Below, piece after piece: positions 51,870-60,682 of a DNA stretch of 64,000 bases. The DNA lies in NCBI RefSeq assembly GCF_014191375.1, contig NZ_JACHWN010000002.1, forward strand, positions 186,001-250,000, given 5' to 3'. The stretch comes from Mesorhizobium sp. RMAD-H1 (lineage in GTDB: Bacteria > Pseudomonadota > Alphaproteobacteria > Rhizobiales > Rhizobiaceae). Every line of letters begins with the position of its first letter. Position 1 is the first letter of the stretch. The notes beneath the pieces were generated by a model. That model saw only the letters and a program-made list of their open reading frames with translations, made no database searches and was not told where the DNA came from. The translations under genes and the position numbers were made by a program.

Positions 51870-52400
51870 TCAAAGCTTTTCGACCTGACCGAATTCGAGA
51901 TCGACAGGCGTCGCACGCCCGAAGATCGAAACCTCAACCTTGAGACGCGAACGCTCCTCGTCCACTTCCTGGACAATGCCGTTGAACGAGGCGAAGGGAC
52001 CATCCGACACGCGCACCTGCTCGCCGATCTCGAAGGAGACGGACGGCTTGGGACGATCGACGCCCTCCTGCACCTGCATCAGGATCTGCTCGGCCTCACG
52101 GTCGGAGATGGGGACCGGCTTCGAATCCGAACCGAGGAATCCCGTCACCTTCGGCGTGTTCTTGATCAGATGATAGGCATCATCCGTCAGATCGGCGCGG
52201 ACCAGCACGTAGCCGGGAAAAAACTTGCGCTCGGCATCGACCTTGCGGCCGCGGCGCACCTCGACGACCTTCTCGGTCGGCACAAGGATCTTTTCGAAAA
52301 GATGAGACAGACCCTTCTGGCGAGCCTTGTTCTCGATGTCTTCAGCCACCTTCTTTTCGAAATTCGAATAGGCGTGCACAATATACCAGCGCGCGGTCAT
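51870..52400 (-). CDS. nusG: Transcription elongation/antitermination factor NusG
   Basis: 176-residue factor binding RNA polymerase, Rho and S10. MTARWYIVHAYSNFEKKVAEDI is the NGN start and RVSDGPFASFNGIVQEVDEERSR is the KOW domain. It is 23 bases after secE, the universal secE-nusG pair. Confidence 0.98.
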   Translation of the reverse strand: MTARWYIVHAYSNFEKKVAEDIENKARQKGLSHLFEKILVPTEKVVEVRRGRKVDAERKFFPGYVLVRADLTDDAYHLIKNTPKVTGFLGSDSKPVPISDREAEQILMQVQEGVDRPKPSVSFEIGEQVRVSDGPFASFNGIVQEVDEERSRLKVEVSIFGRATPVDLEFGQVEKL

Positions 52401-52423
52401 CCCGACTCTCCCGTATGTTCCCG

Positions 52424-52624
52424 TTAGCGTCCGAGACCCAGCAACAGCTCTACGCCGTAGGCCATGACCTGATCAGCGACAAAGAAGAACGCCGCCGCAA
52501 GGAAAGCCATAACGACCACCATAACGGTCGATATCACCGTCTCGCGCCGCGTCGGCCAAGTCACCTTGGCCGTCTCGGCACGAACCTGCTGGAAAAATGT
52601 GATCGGGTTCGTTTTGGATGCCAT
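52424..52624 (-). CDS. secE: Preprotein translocase subunit SecE
   Basis: 66-residue single-span clamp of the Sec translocon. The motif TAKVTWPTRRETVISTVMVVV shows the conserved amphipathic and membrane segments. Start at 52624 (MASKTNPITFFQQ); a further in-frame start adds seven unconserved residues. The longer three-span E. coli form is not present. A promoter and leader hairpin lie upstream. Confidence 0.96.
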   Translation of the reverse strand: MASKTNPITFFQQVRAETAKVTWPTRRETVISTVMVVVMAFLAAAFFFVADQVMAYGVELLLGLGR

Positions 52625-52733
52625 TTGCCGCTCTGCTGTGAACAAGTGCGGGCTTCACGGCCATATCTGTATCATTTTGACTAGGTTTGCTAGCCACCAC
52701 GACCGGATTGGCTGGATACGCCCACACAAGTAC

Positions 52734-52767
52734 GGTGCGTAAAGCTGAACGTTCAGCTCCACGCACC
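52734..52767. promoter_or_regulatory. 34-base palindrome in secE leader
   Basis: The outer arms GGTGCGT/ACGCACC and the inner perfect palindrome AGCTGAACGTTCAGCT are separated by a two-base mismatch (AA against CC). It lies 17 bases downstream of the proposed -10 box and 110 before secE, so would be transcribed in the leader. Confidence 0.6.
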
Positions 52768-52783
52768 GCGTGTCTGTTGACCC

Positions 52784-52812
52784 TACATAGAACTGATTCC
52801 AACAAAAAACAA
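52784..52812 (-). promoter_or_regulatory. Candidate sigma-70 promoter of secE-nusG
   Basis: On the minus strand, TTGTTT (52807-52812), a 17-base spacer and TATGTA (52784-52789), about 160 bases before secE. Confidence 0.45.
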
Positions 52813-52898
52813 GCCCCAAGGCTCTCCGTTGGCATCACATTCCATCCGAACGCCGGGCCCGCACCATCCAATCGTGCGCGACGCGGCTATATCCACCA

Positions 52899-52939
52899 CA
52901 TGATCCTGTCCAAAAGCCTACAACTTTTCCAGGATCATG
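52899..52939. repeat. Dispersed palindrome, family B, copy 2
   Basis: Ends CATGATCCTG at 52899-52908 and CAGGATCATG at 52930-52939, with an AAAAG/CTTTT inner pair. Same family as 14682-14724. It lies 11 bases downstream of tRNA-Trp. Confidence 0.75.
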
Positions 52940-52949
52940 TTGAAAAAAC

Positions 52950-53025
52950 TGGCAGGGGCAGCAGGACTTGAACCCGCGACCTACGGTTTTGGAGACCGTC
53001 GCTCTACCAACTGAGCTATACCCCT
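52950..53025 (-). tRNA. tRNA-Trp (anticodon CCA)
   Basis: Reading the minus strand gives a complete cloverleaf of 76 bases. The acceptor starts AGGGGTA and ends TGCCCCT, the anticodon loop is CTCCAAA, the T arm GGGTTCAAGTCC is standard, and the CCA end is encoded. It lies between tuf copy 2 and secE, and a T run follows the 3 prime end. Confidence 0.97.
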
Positions 53026-53152
53026 AGAAAGCCGGGACAGCCCGGCTCCGATATCGTCCACTAATCCGACTTTGAAATTCCTTCAAGAGAATTCCGCGGC
53101 AGCGGTTGAAAATGGCGGCTCGGGCAGGAGCCGCCATCTGTCTTGAAAATGC

Positions 53153-54328
<1,176 letters not shown>

Positions 54329-54462
54329 CGCCGTCGTTCTCTCGTCTTCTAGAACCGTTTGCGCCCGGCCGGTACGCCCGGCCCTTTGTTTATATCCAGA
54401 GACGGAACGGCGAACCGTCCGTCGATTGCTTTGCTCCAAGCCAAACCGCTCTTAACAGAATC

Positions 54463-54536
54463 TGGAGCGGGTAGCGGGAATCGAACCCGCATATTCAGCT
54501 TGGAAGGCTGCTGCTCTACCATTGAGCTATACCCGC
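54463..54536 (-). tRNA. tRNA-Gly (anticodon TCC)
   Basis: Minus-strand 74-base cloverleaf with acceptor GCGGGTA/TACCCGC, anticodon loop CTTCCAA and encoded CCA. It precedes tuf copy 2 by 134 bases and follows tRNA-Tyr by 26 bases. Confidence 0.97.
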
Positions 54537-54562
54537 GCACTCGCAACTCCGAACTCCGGCAG

Positions 54563-54647
54563 TGGTGGAGGGGGTTGGATTCGAACCAACGTAGGCCAAG
54601 CCAACGGATTTACAGTCCGTCCCCTTTAACCACTCGGGCACCCCTCC
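54563..54647 (-). tRNA. tRNA-Tyr (anticodon GTA)
   Basis: Minus-strand 85-base class II tRNA with a variable arm. The acceptor GGAGGGG and the anticodon in CTGTAAA are clear and CCA is encoded. It begins the tRNA-tuf transcription unit that leads to secE. Confidence 0.97.
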
Positions 54648-54893
54648 GGTCACTGCCAGCGGAGTCGAGCGACTAGGCATTCGCACGAATACCCCGCCCG
54701 TTTTCGGCAGGCGGGTGATCCGCGGGGGGCGTTATGCAGAGAAGGCCCTCCCCTGTCAACAGGAGATCGTCAGGAGATCGCTGAAAAGACCGGACGTCTT
54801 CCACAACCCTCCGCGGCATATGGGAATTTCCACCGCGCTTTTACAGCATCGGGCTTCTATCGCATGGCGGGATGACACGCTATAAGCGTCGCC

Positions 54894-55757
54894 ATGAGTG
54901 ACGAACAGCAGCCGAAATCCGCAAAAGACACCCACTATGCGCGCCTTCGCCGCCAGCACCGCGATTTGAAGGCGGCGACGACAGGACAGATAGGACAGAA
55001 GCGCCGCCCTGCAAGGCCCGCCATGGAAGGCAGCCCTGCCCCCGAAGGGCTGGTCCGGCTCTACGGGCTCCACACGGTGCGCGCGGCGCTCGACAATCCC
55101 GCGCGCCGGATCCGGCGCATGCTGGTGACGAAGAACGCGCTTGCAAGGCTGGAGATCGCGGACCCACACGCCCTGCCCTTCCCCGTCGAAATCGTGGAAC
55201 CCAAGGCGATAGACCGCGAAACGGGATCTGAGGCCGTCCATCAGGGCGTGATGATCGAGGCGGAACCGCTTCCCGCCAGGAAGCTTGCCGATCTCGGGGA
55301 AAGCCCGCTGCTTCTTGTGCTCGACCAGGTCACGGATCCCCACAATGTCGGCGCCATCCTGCGCTCGGCTGTCGCCTTCGGTGCCGGCGCCCTCATCACC
55401 ACGGCCCGCCACAGCCCGCAGGAATCAGGCGTGCTGGCGAAGGCCGCCTCCGGCGCGCTGGAGATGATCCCGCATATCGAGGTGCGCAATCTCGCCGAAG
55501 CGCTGGGCGAGCTCCATGCGCTCGGCTTCACGACCATCGGGCTTGATTCGGAAGGACCGGTCGAGATGGAGGCGGCACTTGCCGGGACACGCATCGCCCT
55601 CGTCCTGGGCGCCGAAGGCAAGGGCCTGCGGCAGAAGACCCGCGAGACCGTGACCACCCTTGCCCGGCTGGACATGCCGGGCGCGATCAAATCGCTCAAC
55701 GTATCGAACGCCGCCGCGATCTCGCTTTATGCAGTGCGCAGATATTTAGGGCAGTAG
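54894..55757 (+). CDS. rlmB: 23S rRNA 2'-O-ribose methyltransferase (TrmH family)
   Basis: 287-residue SPOUT enzyme, most like RlmB (Gm2251). The N-terminal substrate-binding L30e-like region (GLVRLYGLHTVRAALDNP) leads to the knot domain with HNVGAILRSAVAFGA, VLGAEGKGLRQ and SLNVSNAAAI. The stop codon lies within the first unit of a tandem GGGCAGTA repeat. The charged N-terminal 45 residues are poorly conserved. The first 50 bases upstream include no clear ribosome-binding site. Confidence 0.88.
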   Translation: MSDEQQPKSAKDTHYARLRRQHRDLKAATTGQIGQKRRPARPAMEGSPAPEGLVRLYGLHTVRAALDNPARRIRRMLVTKNALARLEIADPHALPFPVEIVEPKAIDRETGSEAVHQGVMIEAEPLPARKLADLGESPLLLVLDQVTDPHNVGAILRSAVAFGAGALITTARHSPQESGVLAKAASGALEMIPHIEVRNLAEALGELHALGFTTIGLDSEGPVEMEAALAGTRIALVLGAEGKGLRQKTRETVTTLARLDMPGAIKSLNVSNAAAISLYAVRRYLGQ

Positions 55758-55842
55758 GGCAGTAGGGCAGTAGGGCAGTAGGAAAATGGCAGGCGGCTAA
55801 AGCCAGCAACATACTGCCTTATAGCCCTGCTGCCCTATTGCC
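55749..55842. repeat. Tandem 8-mer repeat with an inverted partner
   Basis: Four perfect GGGCAGTA units at 55749-55780, the first of which overlaps the rlmB stop codon. A reverse-complement-like tract (TACTGCCTTATAGCCCTGCTGCCCTATTGCC region, 55812-55842) follows 30 bases later. The unit length is not a multiple of three. Confidence 0.75.
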
Positions 55843-55843
55843 T

Positions 55844-56275
55844 TCACGCGGTAGCGATATAGGCCTTGATCTCTTCGGCCTCGCGTTCGACCTCCTCGAT
55901 GCGGCGCTTGACCACGTCGCCGATCGAGATGATTCCGTCCAGGCGTCCATCGCGTTCCACCGGCAGATGGCGGAAACGATTGACCGTCATGACCTCCATC
56001 ACCTCATTGACGGTGTTGTGCTCATGACAGACATGCACCTTGCTGGTCATGAAGTCGGAGACCTTGCGGTCGAGGGCCTGCGGCCCGTCGCCCGCGATTG
56101 CGCGAACGATGTCGCGCTCCGACAGGATGCCTTTCACGGCCTTGGCGCTGTCGCAAACGACGACCGCGCCGATACGGTGCATGGCCAAAACGGCGACTGC
56201 CTCGCTCATCGTCGCATCCGGCGAGATGCTGACGACATTGCGGCCTTTGCGTTCAAGGATGGATCTGACCGTCAT
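55844..56275 (-). CDS. CBS-domain pair protein
   Basis: 143-residue protein with two CBS domains, about 8-65 and 80-135 (for example VLAMHRIGAVVVCD and HLPVERDGRLDGIISIGDVV). CBS pairs usually bind adenosyl nucleotides and regulate other enzymes. The start at 56275 (MTVRSILERKG) avoids a longer frame that overlaps the rhomboid gene. It follows the rhomboid gene, with 118 bases between. Confidence 0.9.
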   Translation of the reverse strand: MTVRSILERKGRNVVSISPDATMSEAVAVLAMHRIGAVVVCDSAKAVKGILSERDIVRAIAGDGPQALDRKVSDFMTSKVHVCHEHNTVNEVMEVMTVNRFRHLPVERDGRLDGIISIGDVVKRRIEEVEREAEEIKAYIATA

Positions 56276-56393
56276 GCTTTGCCTCCTCAAGGCGCCTTCG
56301 CGCCATAGCCACCGGAACCGTCCTACCCCATCCGGCAAGATATAGGAGATATGGTGCGCGCAAGCGCAGGGCAAAGCAAGTCCGTCAAGATAT

Positions 56394-57131
56394 TCAATAA
56401 AGCCTTGTCCCATCGAGCGGGCTTGGCCGGTCGAAAAGCGCTATCCCGAAGAAGCCGACGATAAAGCCGCCGATATGCGCCTCCCAGGCAATGGTCGCCG
56501 ATTCGGTGGGCGCCAGCGAGATCAGCCCCGTCACCATATTGATGACGAACCAGACCGCGAGAAACACCAGGACGGGCCGCAGGGTCAGCGCCACGCTGAC
56601 CGGCAGCAGCGGGCCGGCGAATTCCGACCGGCCCCTCCGGTGCAGCATATCGGGCACACGGCGGAAGCCGTAGCGTGCTGCGGCGCCCATCATGCCGGAA
56701 ATCGAGCCGGAAGCGCCGACCAGCGGCATCGCACTGTCGGGATGGATCGCATAATGAGTGAAGGCGGCGGCCACTGCCGTCGCAATCCAGAACAGGATCA
56801 TCCTCGCCGTGCCGATCCGCCCGGCAAGCGGCGAGCCGAAGGCGGCGAGCCACACCATGTTGACTGCGATATGGGCAAACCCGCCATGCAGGAAGGAATA
56901 GGTGACGGTCGTCAGCCACGCGGCTGGATCGCCGAATCCGCCCGCCTGCGAGAAACGCGCCGGCCAAAAGGCGAAATTCATCAGCACCCAGAAATTCTGC
57001 TGGTCGTCGAGAACATAGTTCTGGGCGAGAAACGCCGCGACGCAGATGCCGATGAGAACCAGGATGATTCCGGGGATGTTGAAAACGGGTTCAGATGTCT
57101 GCTCGCGGTTCAAATGATTCTCCGGAGACAT
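56394..57131 (-). CDS. Rhomboid-family intramembrane serine protease
   Basis: 245-residue integral membrane protein with six predicted spans. The nucleophile Ser lies in GASGSISG and the catalytic His in EAHIGGFIVG, and the SFLHGGFAHIAVNM segment is the typical second-helix motif. An ATG at 57131 is chosen; a TTG five codons earlier could also start it, and no strong ribosome-binding site decides. Natural substrates are unknown. Confidence 0.88.
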   Translation of the reverse strand: MSPENHLNREQTSEPVFNIPGIILVLIGICVAAFLAQNYVLDDQQNFWVLMNFAFWPARFSQAGGFGDPAAWLTTVTYSFLHGGFAHIAVNMVWLAAFGSPLAGRIGTARMILFWIATAVAAAFTHYAIHPDSAMPLVGASGSISGMMGAAARYGFRRVPDMLHRRGRSEFAGPLLPVSVALTLRPVLVFLAVWFVINMVTGLISLAPTESATIAWEAHIGGFIVGFFGIALFDRPSPLDGTRLY

Positions 57132-57512
57132 TGCGCGATTCGCCAAATCCGCCGCGCCCGATGTTGCTCAGCCCTAAATATGAGAGGCTTTGGTAAAAGA
57201 AAAGGCCGCTCGAGGCTTTTACCTCTGAGCGGCCCGGGTCGAGCTCCCACCCGTAACCCAAATCAGTTTTGAACCCAAAAGTGCTGTAAAGACAAAGCTT
57301 TCTTTCGATTTCCATCCTGCTCACATCGCGAGCCGCCGCGCAACCGAAACCCTTTGTTAACCTTAACAGGCCGGCGCGGTGGATGAACAAAAGGTTAAGG
57401 TGGCCCGCCGTCGCCCGGAATGGCACGGTTTCTGCACTGTGATTGGCAGGAAGCATCCGCAAGCCAACAATTGTGCTGAAACAGCACATTATCCAGAAAT
57501 GAGACATCACCG
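57132..57512. other. Divergent spacer between rhomboid and PAS genes
   Basis: 381 bases without a gene. CCTTAAC at 57361-57367 and GTTAAGG at 57394-57400 form an inverted pair about 115-150 bases before the PAS gene, and a GTTAACCTTAAC tract overlaps the first arm. It may be an operator; no factor is assigned. Confidence 0.4.
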
Positions 57513-58160
57513 ATGAAGCATGATGGAACAGCAGAGCTTCTCGCATACTGGAACCGTATCCGCGAGAAGCGCCCTGCTCCGGAGAGAGCAGAAATAGAGC
57601 CGGGAGCGATTCGCAAGCGGCTGCCCGACATATTCATTCTGGAGAATCCGGAAAATGACGAGACGCGCTTCCGCCTGGCCGGAACGCGGCTGTGCACCAT
57701 TTACGGCGGCGAGTTGAGAAACACGGGCTTTCTTTCGCTCTGGAAGGAGGAAGACCGCGCCGCCATCGGCCAGCTTCTGCAGACCGTGTTCGAAAACAAG
57801 ACCGCGGCCGTGATCGACCATGAGGGCAAAAGCCTCTCGGGTCGCCGCTCGAGCTTCGAGACGCTGCTCCTGCCGCTTGCCGGCGGGGCTTCCGGGGCAA
57901 GGCTGATCGGCTCCATGATCGCGCTCGATCCCGCCTACTGGCTGGGAGCGGACCGGATCGTCGAGAGCAGCGTGCTCTCGATCAGCCTGATCGATCCCCG
58001 GCGCGCCGAATGGCAGGCCGAGGAAAGGCCCGCCACGGCCGCCGCCGCGGCTTCCGCCTCGCGCGTCATATCGCGTCCCTTCGAGACGCAGGGCTTTTTC
58101 AGCGCCCCCTCTCCTCGTCATATCCGGCACCTGACCGTCCTCGACGGCGGAAAGGTTTAA
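57513..58160 (+). CDS. PAS-fold sensor protein (PAS_5 type)
   Basis: 215-residue protein. Residues about 7-145 show the PAS_5-type pattern WNRIREKRPAPERAEIEPGAIRK...LPDIFILE, FRLAGTRLCTIYGGEL and LLLPLAGG. The C-terminal third is Ala-rich and variable. No kinase or cyclase domain follows, so it is a stand-alone sensor or adaptor. It lies 94 bases before a PilZ gene on the same strand, which suggests a link to cyclic-di-GMP signalling (inference). Confidence 0.8.
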   Translation: MKHDGTAELLAYWNRIREKRPAPERAEIEPGAIRKRLPDIFILENPENDETRFRLAGTRLCTIYGGELRNTGFLSLWKEEDRAAIGQLLQTVFENKTAAVIDHEGKSLSGRRSSFETLLLPLAGGASGARLIGSMIALDPAYWLGADRIVESSVLSISLIDPRRAEWQAEERPATAAAAASASRVISRPFETQGFFSAPSPRHIRHLTVLDGGKV

Positions 58161-58254
58161 CGCCGGAATGCGGTTCCTTACCGCATATTAACCCGGCTCC
58201 TTTACGTTTTCGGCATTAGAGCAATCAGCATCGGCCGGAATACAGCAGGGAAAA

Positions 58255-58860
58255 ATGCAGGATATCGCGGACAATCACATCGGAAACGATGTTCCGCATG
58301 ACAATTTCCATTCCGTGAAGGTGAACCTTCACGGGCGCTACATGCTCGAGAACCGTTCCGAGCATCCCTGCATCGTCATCGAGATGTCGCCGGGCAGCGC
58401 CCGCCTGCGCGGCAAGGAGCCGGGGCGAATCGGTGAGCGCATCATCGCCTATGTCGATCACGTCGGCCGCATCGAAGGTACCGTTCTGCGGCAGATGCCC
58501 GACGGCTTTTCCATGTCGCTCGTCGCCTCGGAGCGCAAGAAGGACAAGCTCGCCGCCCAGTTGACCTGGCTTGCCAACAAGCACGAGCTGGACCTGCCCG
58601 AGGACCGCCGGCACGAGCGCATCGCGCCGCGCAACCCGAACAATGTTCTCATCATGCCCGACGGGCGGCAATATCGCTGCCGGATCATCGATCTCTCGCT
58701 TTCCGGCGCCGCGATCGAGATCGACGTACGCCCGGCGCTGCATACATCAGTCACGCTCGGCACGATGCGCGGCACGGTGGTGCGCCATTTCGAAGACGGC
58801 ATCGCCATCGAATTCGCCCATGTGCAGCAGCGCACGACACTCGACCAGCTTTTCCGTTAG
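58255..58860 (+). CDS. PilZ-domain cyclic-di-GMP receptor protein
   Basis: 201-residue protein. The C-terminal PilZ domain carries the RRHER (118-122) arginine motif and the DLSLSGAAIE (146-155) D/NxSxxG motif, both needed to bind cyclic-di-GMP. Residues about 19-95 look like a second, degenerate PilZ fold (VKVNLHGRYMLEN with EMSPGSARL). The start ATG at 58255 follows a GGGAAAA ribosome-binding site. No obvious effector domain is attached. Confidence 0.88.
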   Translation: MQDIADNHIGNDVPHDNFHSVKVNLHGRYMLENRSEHPCIVIEMSPGSARLRGKEPGRIGERIIAYVDHVGRIEGTVLRQMPDGFSMSLVASERKKDKLAAQLTWLANKHELDLPEDRRHERIAPRNPNNVLIMPDGRQYRCRIIDLSLSGAAIEIDVRPALHTSVTLGTMRGTVVRHFEDGIAIEFAHVQQRTTLDQLFR

Positions 58861-58947
58861 GCTGGTCCGCTTCGGTGAATGGCTGACGCGCGCCATTCCG
58901 ATCCGCCCATTCTGAACCGTTATTGCAGTGACAAGGCCGAAGCCTGA

Positions 58948-58970
58948 ATTCCAGTGACAAGCACTGGAAT
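58948..58970. repeat. Dispersed palindrome, family A, copy 2
   Basis: ATTCCAGTG-ACAAG-CACTGGAAT, a perfect 9-base-pair stem with the reverse complement of the loop of copy 1. Confidence 0.85.
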
Positions 58971-59055
58971 GACGACAGTTTGGCTGCTGAGGCCACCGCT
59001 GATGCCCTCCCCCAGGGCGGTCTAGAAAATGCGCCGTCATTTCCCGTTCAGTCAC

Positions 59056-59085
59056 TCCAGTGCTTGTCACTGGAATCCAGACCTC
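59056..59085. repeat. Dispersed palindrome, family A, copy 3
   Basis: TCCAGTG-CTTGT-CACTGGA plus the flank ATCCAGACCTC shared with copy 1. It is inverted relative to copy 2, so the two together make a larger inverted pair. Confidence 0.8.
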
Positions 59086-59280
59086 GACGAGCGGGCCGCG
59101 ACAACGGTCTACGATTGTCAAAACCCGCTCCCAACGCCTTTACAATGATTTACTTTGAAAATTAAAATTTGAATTGAATTTTATACTTGTTTTCTCTGTT
59201 TTTTATTTGGATTTTCTATCCGAAATTCGCGTGAACTAAAACTATGCATGTCATTGTTGCTCCAGCTTGGAGACAACACG

Positions 59281-59889
59281 ATGAAATGCAAAACGATTTT
59301 GGCGGGGATGTTTTTTCTGATCGGCACGGCGGCGGCTCAGGCGACGCAGCTTGGTTTGCTCTCCCCCTGGATGAATTCGGGCGGACGCACCACGCAGCCG
59401 ATCGGCCATTACGAGTTCTGCCAGCGCTATACTGATGAATGCAATGTCGTCAGCAAATCGGACAAGCCTGTCGTGCTGACCCAGGATCTGTGGCGCAAGG
59501 TCATCGAGATCAACAACCAGGTCAACACCACCATCGAAGCGCGCACCGACATGGAAATGTGGGGCAAGCCGGAGGTCTGGTCCTACCCCACCCAATATGG
59601 CGACTGCGAGGATTACGCCCTGCTCAAGCGCAAGCTGCTGCAGGAGGCCGGCGTGCCGATCAACACATTGCTGATCACCGTCGTGCGCCAGATGAATGGC
59701 GACGGCCACGCGGTGCTGACGATGCGCACCGACCGCGGCGACTTCGTGCTCGACAATCTGGAGCCGCGCGTCCTCCTCTGGAACCAGACGGAATATCAAT
59801 ATCTCAAGCGTCAATCGACCCGTAACACCGGCGTCTGGGTTTCGATCGACGACGACCGCCAGGTCCTCGTGGGCAGCATCAAGGAATAA
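59281..59889 (+). CDS. Bacterial transglutaminase-like cysteine peptidase (BTLCP)
   Basis: 202-residue secreted protein. An N-terminal signal peptide (MKCKTILAGMFFLIGTAAAQA) is visible. The catalytic triad is Cys109 (YGDCEDYALLKRKLLQE), His (GDGHAVLTM) and Asp (VLDNLEP). The family is related to LapG, which cleaves surface adhesins under LapD control, but no LapD or adhesin is nearby. The ATG at 59281 is chosen because the signal peptide follows it; a longer upstream frame has no signal. Confidence 0.88.
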   Translation: MKCKTILAGMFFLIGTAAAQATQLGLLSPWMNSGGRTTQPIGHYEFCQRYTDECNVVSKSDKPVVLTQDLWRKVIEINNQVNTTIEARTDMEMWGKPEVWSYPTQYGDCEDYALLKRKLLQEAGVPINTLLITVVRQMNGDGHAVLTMRTDRGDFVLDNLEPRVLLWNQTEYQYLKRQSTRNTGVWVSIDDDRQVLVGSIKE

Positions 59890-59948
59890 GGCGAAGGCCT
59901 TATACGGTAACCCGGTCGAGTCCCCACCCGTCCCCAACGACCGGGTTC

Positions 59949-59981
59949 GGGAGCCGGTCCCATCCCCTGGGGCCGGCTCCC
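59949..59981 (+). terminator. Hairpin after the peptidase gene
   Basis: GGGAGCCGG/CCGGCTCCC, 9 base pairs, 60 bases after the stop. It lacks a T run, so terminator function is uncertain. It could also serve the convergent carbonic anhydrase homologue. Confidence 0.4.
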
Positions 59982-60005
59982 TCCCTTATCGGGCCAGAAT
60001 CAGCG

Positions 60006-60533
60006 TCAGACGATCTCCAGGCCGCGCCTGAACCGGGCGCCATTCTCGACATAATGACGCGCCGAAGCCTTCAATTTCCCGATGGCGGTTTCATCGAGCG
60101 TCCGCGCGACGCGGGCGGGCGCTCCGATGATCAGCGAATTGTCCGGGAACTCCTTGCCTTCCGTCACCAGCGCGCCCGCGCCCACCAGCGAGTTCTTCCC
60201 GATCCGCGCGCCATTGAGCACGATGGCGCCGATGCCGATCAGGCTGTTGTCGCCGATGGTGCAGCCATGCAGCATGGCCCGGTGACCGATCGTGCATCCA
60301 TCGCCGATCGTCAGGGGATAGCCCATGTCGGTATGCATGACTGTATGCTCCTGAACATTGGTGTCGGAGCCGATGACGATCGGCTCGTTATCGCCGCGCA
60401 GCACCGCGCCGAACCAGATGCCGGCCCCCTTCCCCAGCCGGATCCGGCCGATCAGCGTCGCATCGGGCGCAATCCAGTTGGTTTCGCGGTCTTCGAATTC
60501 CGGCTTGTGGCCGTCCAACGCATAGATGGGCAT
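60006..60533 (-). CDS. Gamma-class carbonic anhydrase family protein
   Basis: 175-residue left-handed beta-helix trimer protein, built from hexapeptide repeats (IGRIRLGKGAGIWFGAVLRGD onward). The zinc-type His residues appear in EHTVMH and GHRAMLHG. The ATG at 60533 has a strong GGAGGAGA site; the further in-frame start is not supported. Whether it still hydrates carbon dioxide is not shown by the sequence. Confidence 0.88.
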   Translation of the reverse strand: MPIYALDGHKPEFEDRETNWIAPDATLIGRIRLGKGAGIWFGAVLRGDNEPIVIGSDTNVQEHTVMHTDMGYPLTIGDGCTIGHRAMLHGCTIGDNSLIGIGAIVLNGARIGKNSLVGAGALVTEGKEFPDNSLIIGAPARVARTLDETAIGKLKASARHYVENGARFRRGLEIV

Positions 60534-60682
60534 GAATCTCCTCCCCTCAGGCTTGCGCGGACGAAGATGGCCGAGCGGCCGCAAAGCCGCAAGCGCGGCC
60601 ACCCGGTAATTCACGGGCTATTAACCATAAATACCGATAATGGAATCCGGGACGGGACCGGACGAAGCGGAAAAGACGAGCC

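Larger units (their letters stand above)
52625..52949. other. Leader region between secE and tRNA-Trp
   Basis: 325 bases without a gene. It contains a candidate secE promoter, a 34-base palindrome and a dispersed family-B palindrome. Confidence 0.6.
58861..59280. other. Spacer between PilZ and peptidase genes, with two palindromes
   Basis: 420 bases without a gene. It holds two family-A palindromes in opposite orientation around 75 bases of unique sequence, and an AT-rich stretch (59150-59220) that may contain the promoter of the peptidase gene. Confidence 0.6.

Noticed and set aside
54329-54439. Longer start for tuf copy 2
   Set aside because: The extra 37 residues are not conserved, and copy 1 starts at the common MAKSKFERT.
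55749-55780. Possible CRISPR array from tandem units
   Set aside because: Units are only 8 bases long with no spacers between them, so this is a simple-sequence repeat.
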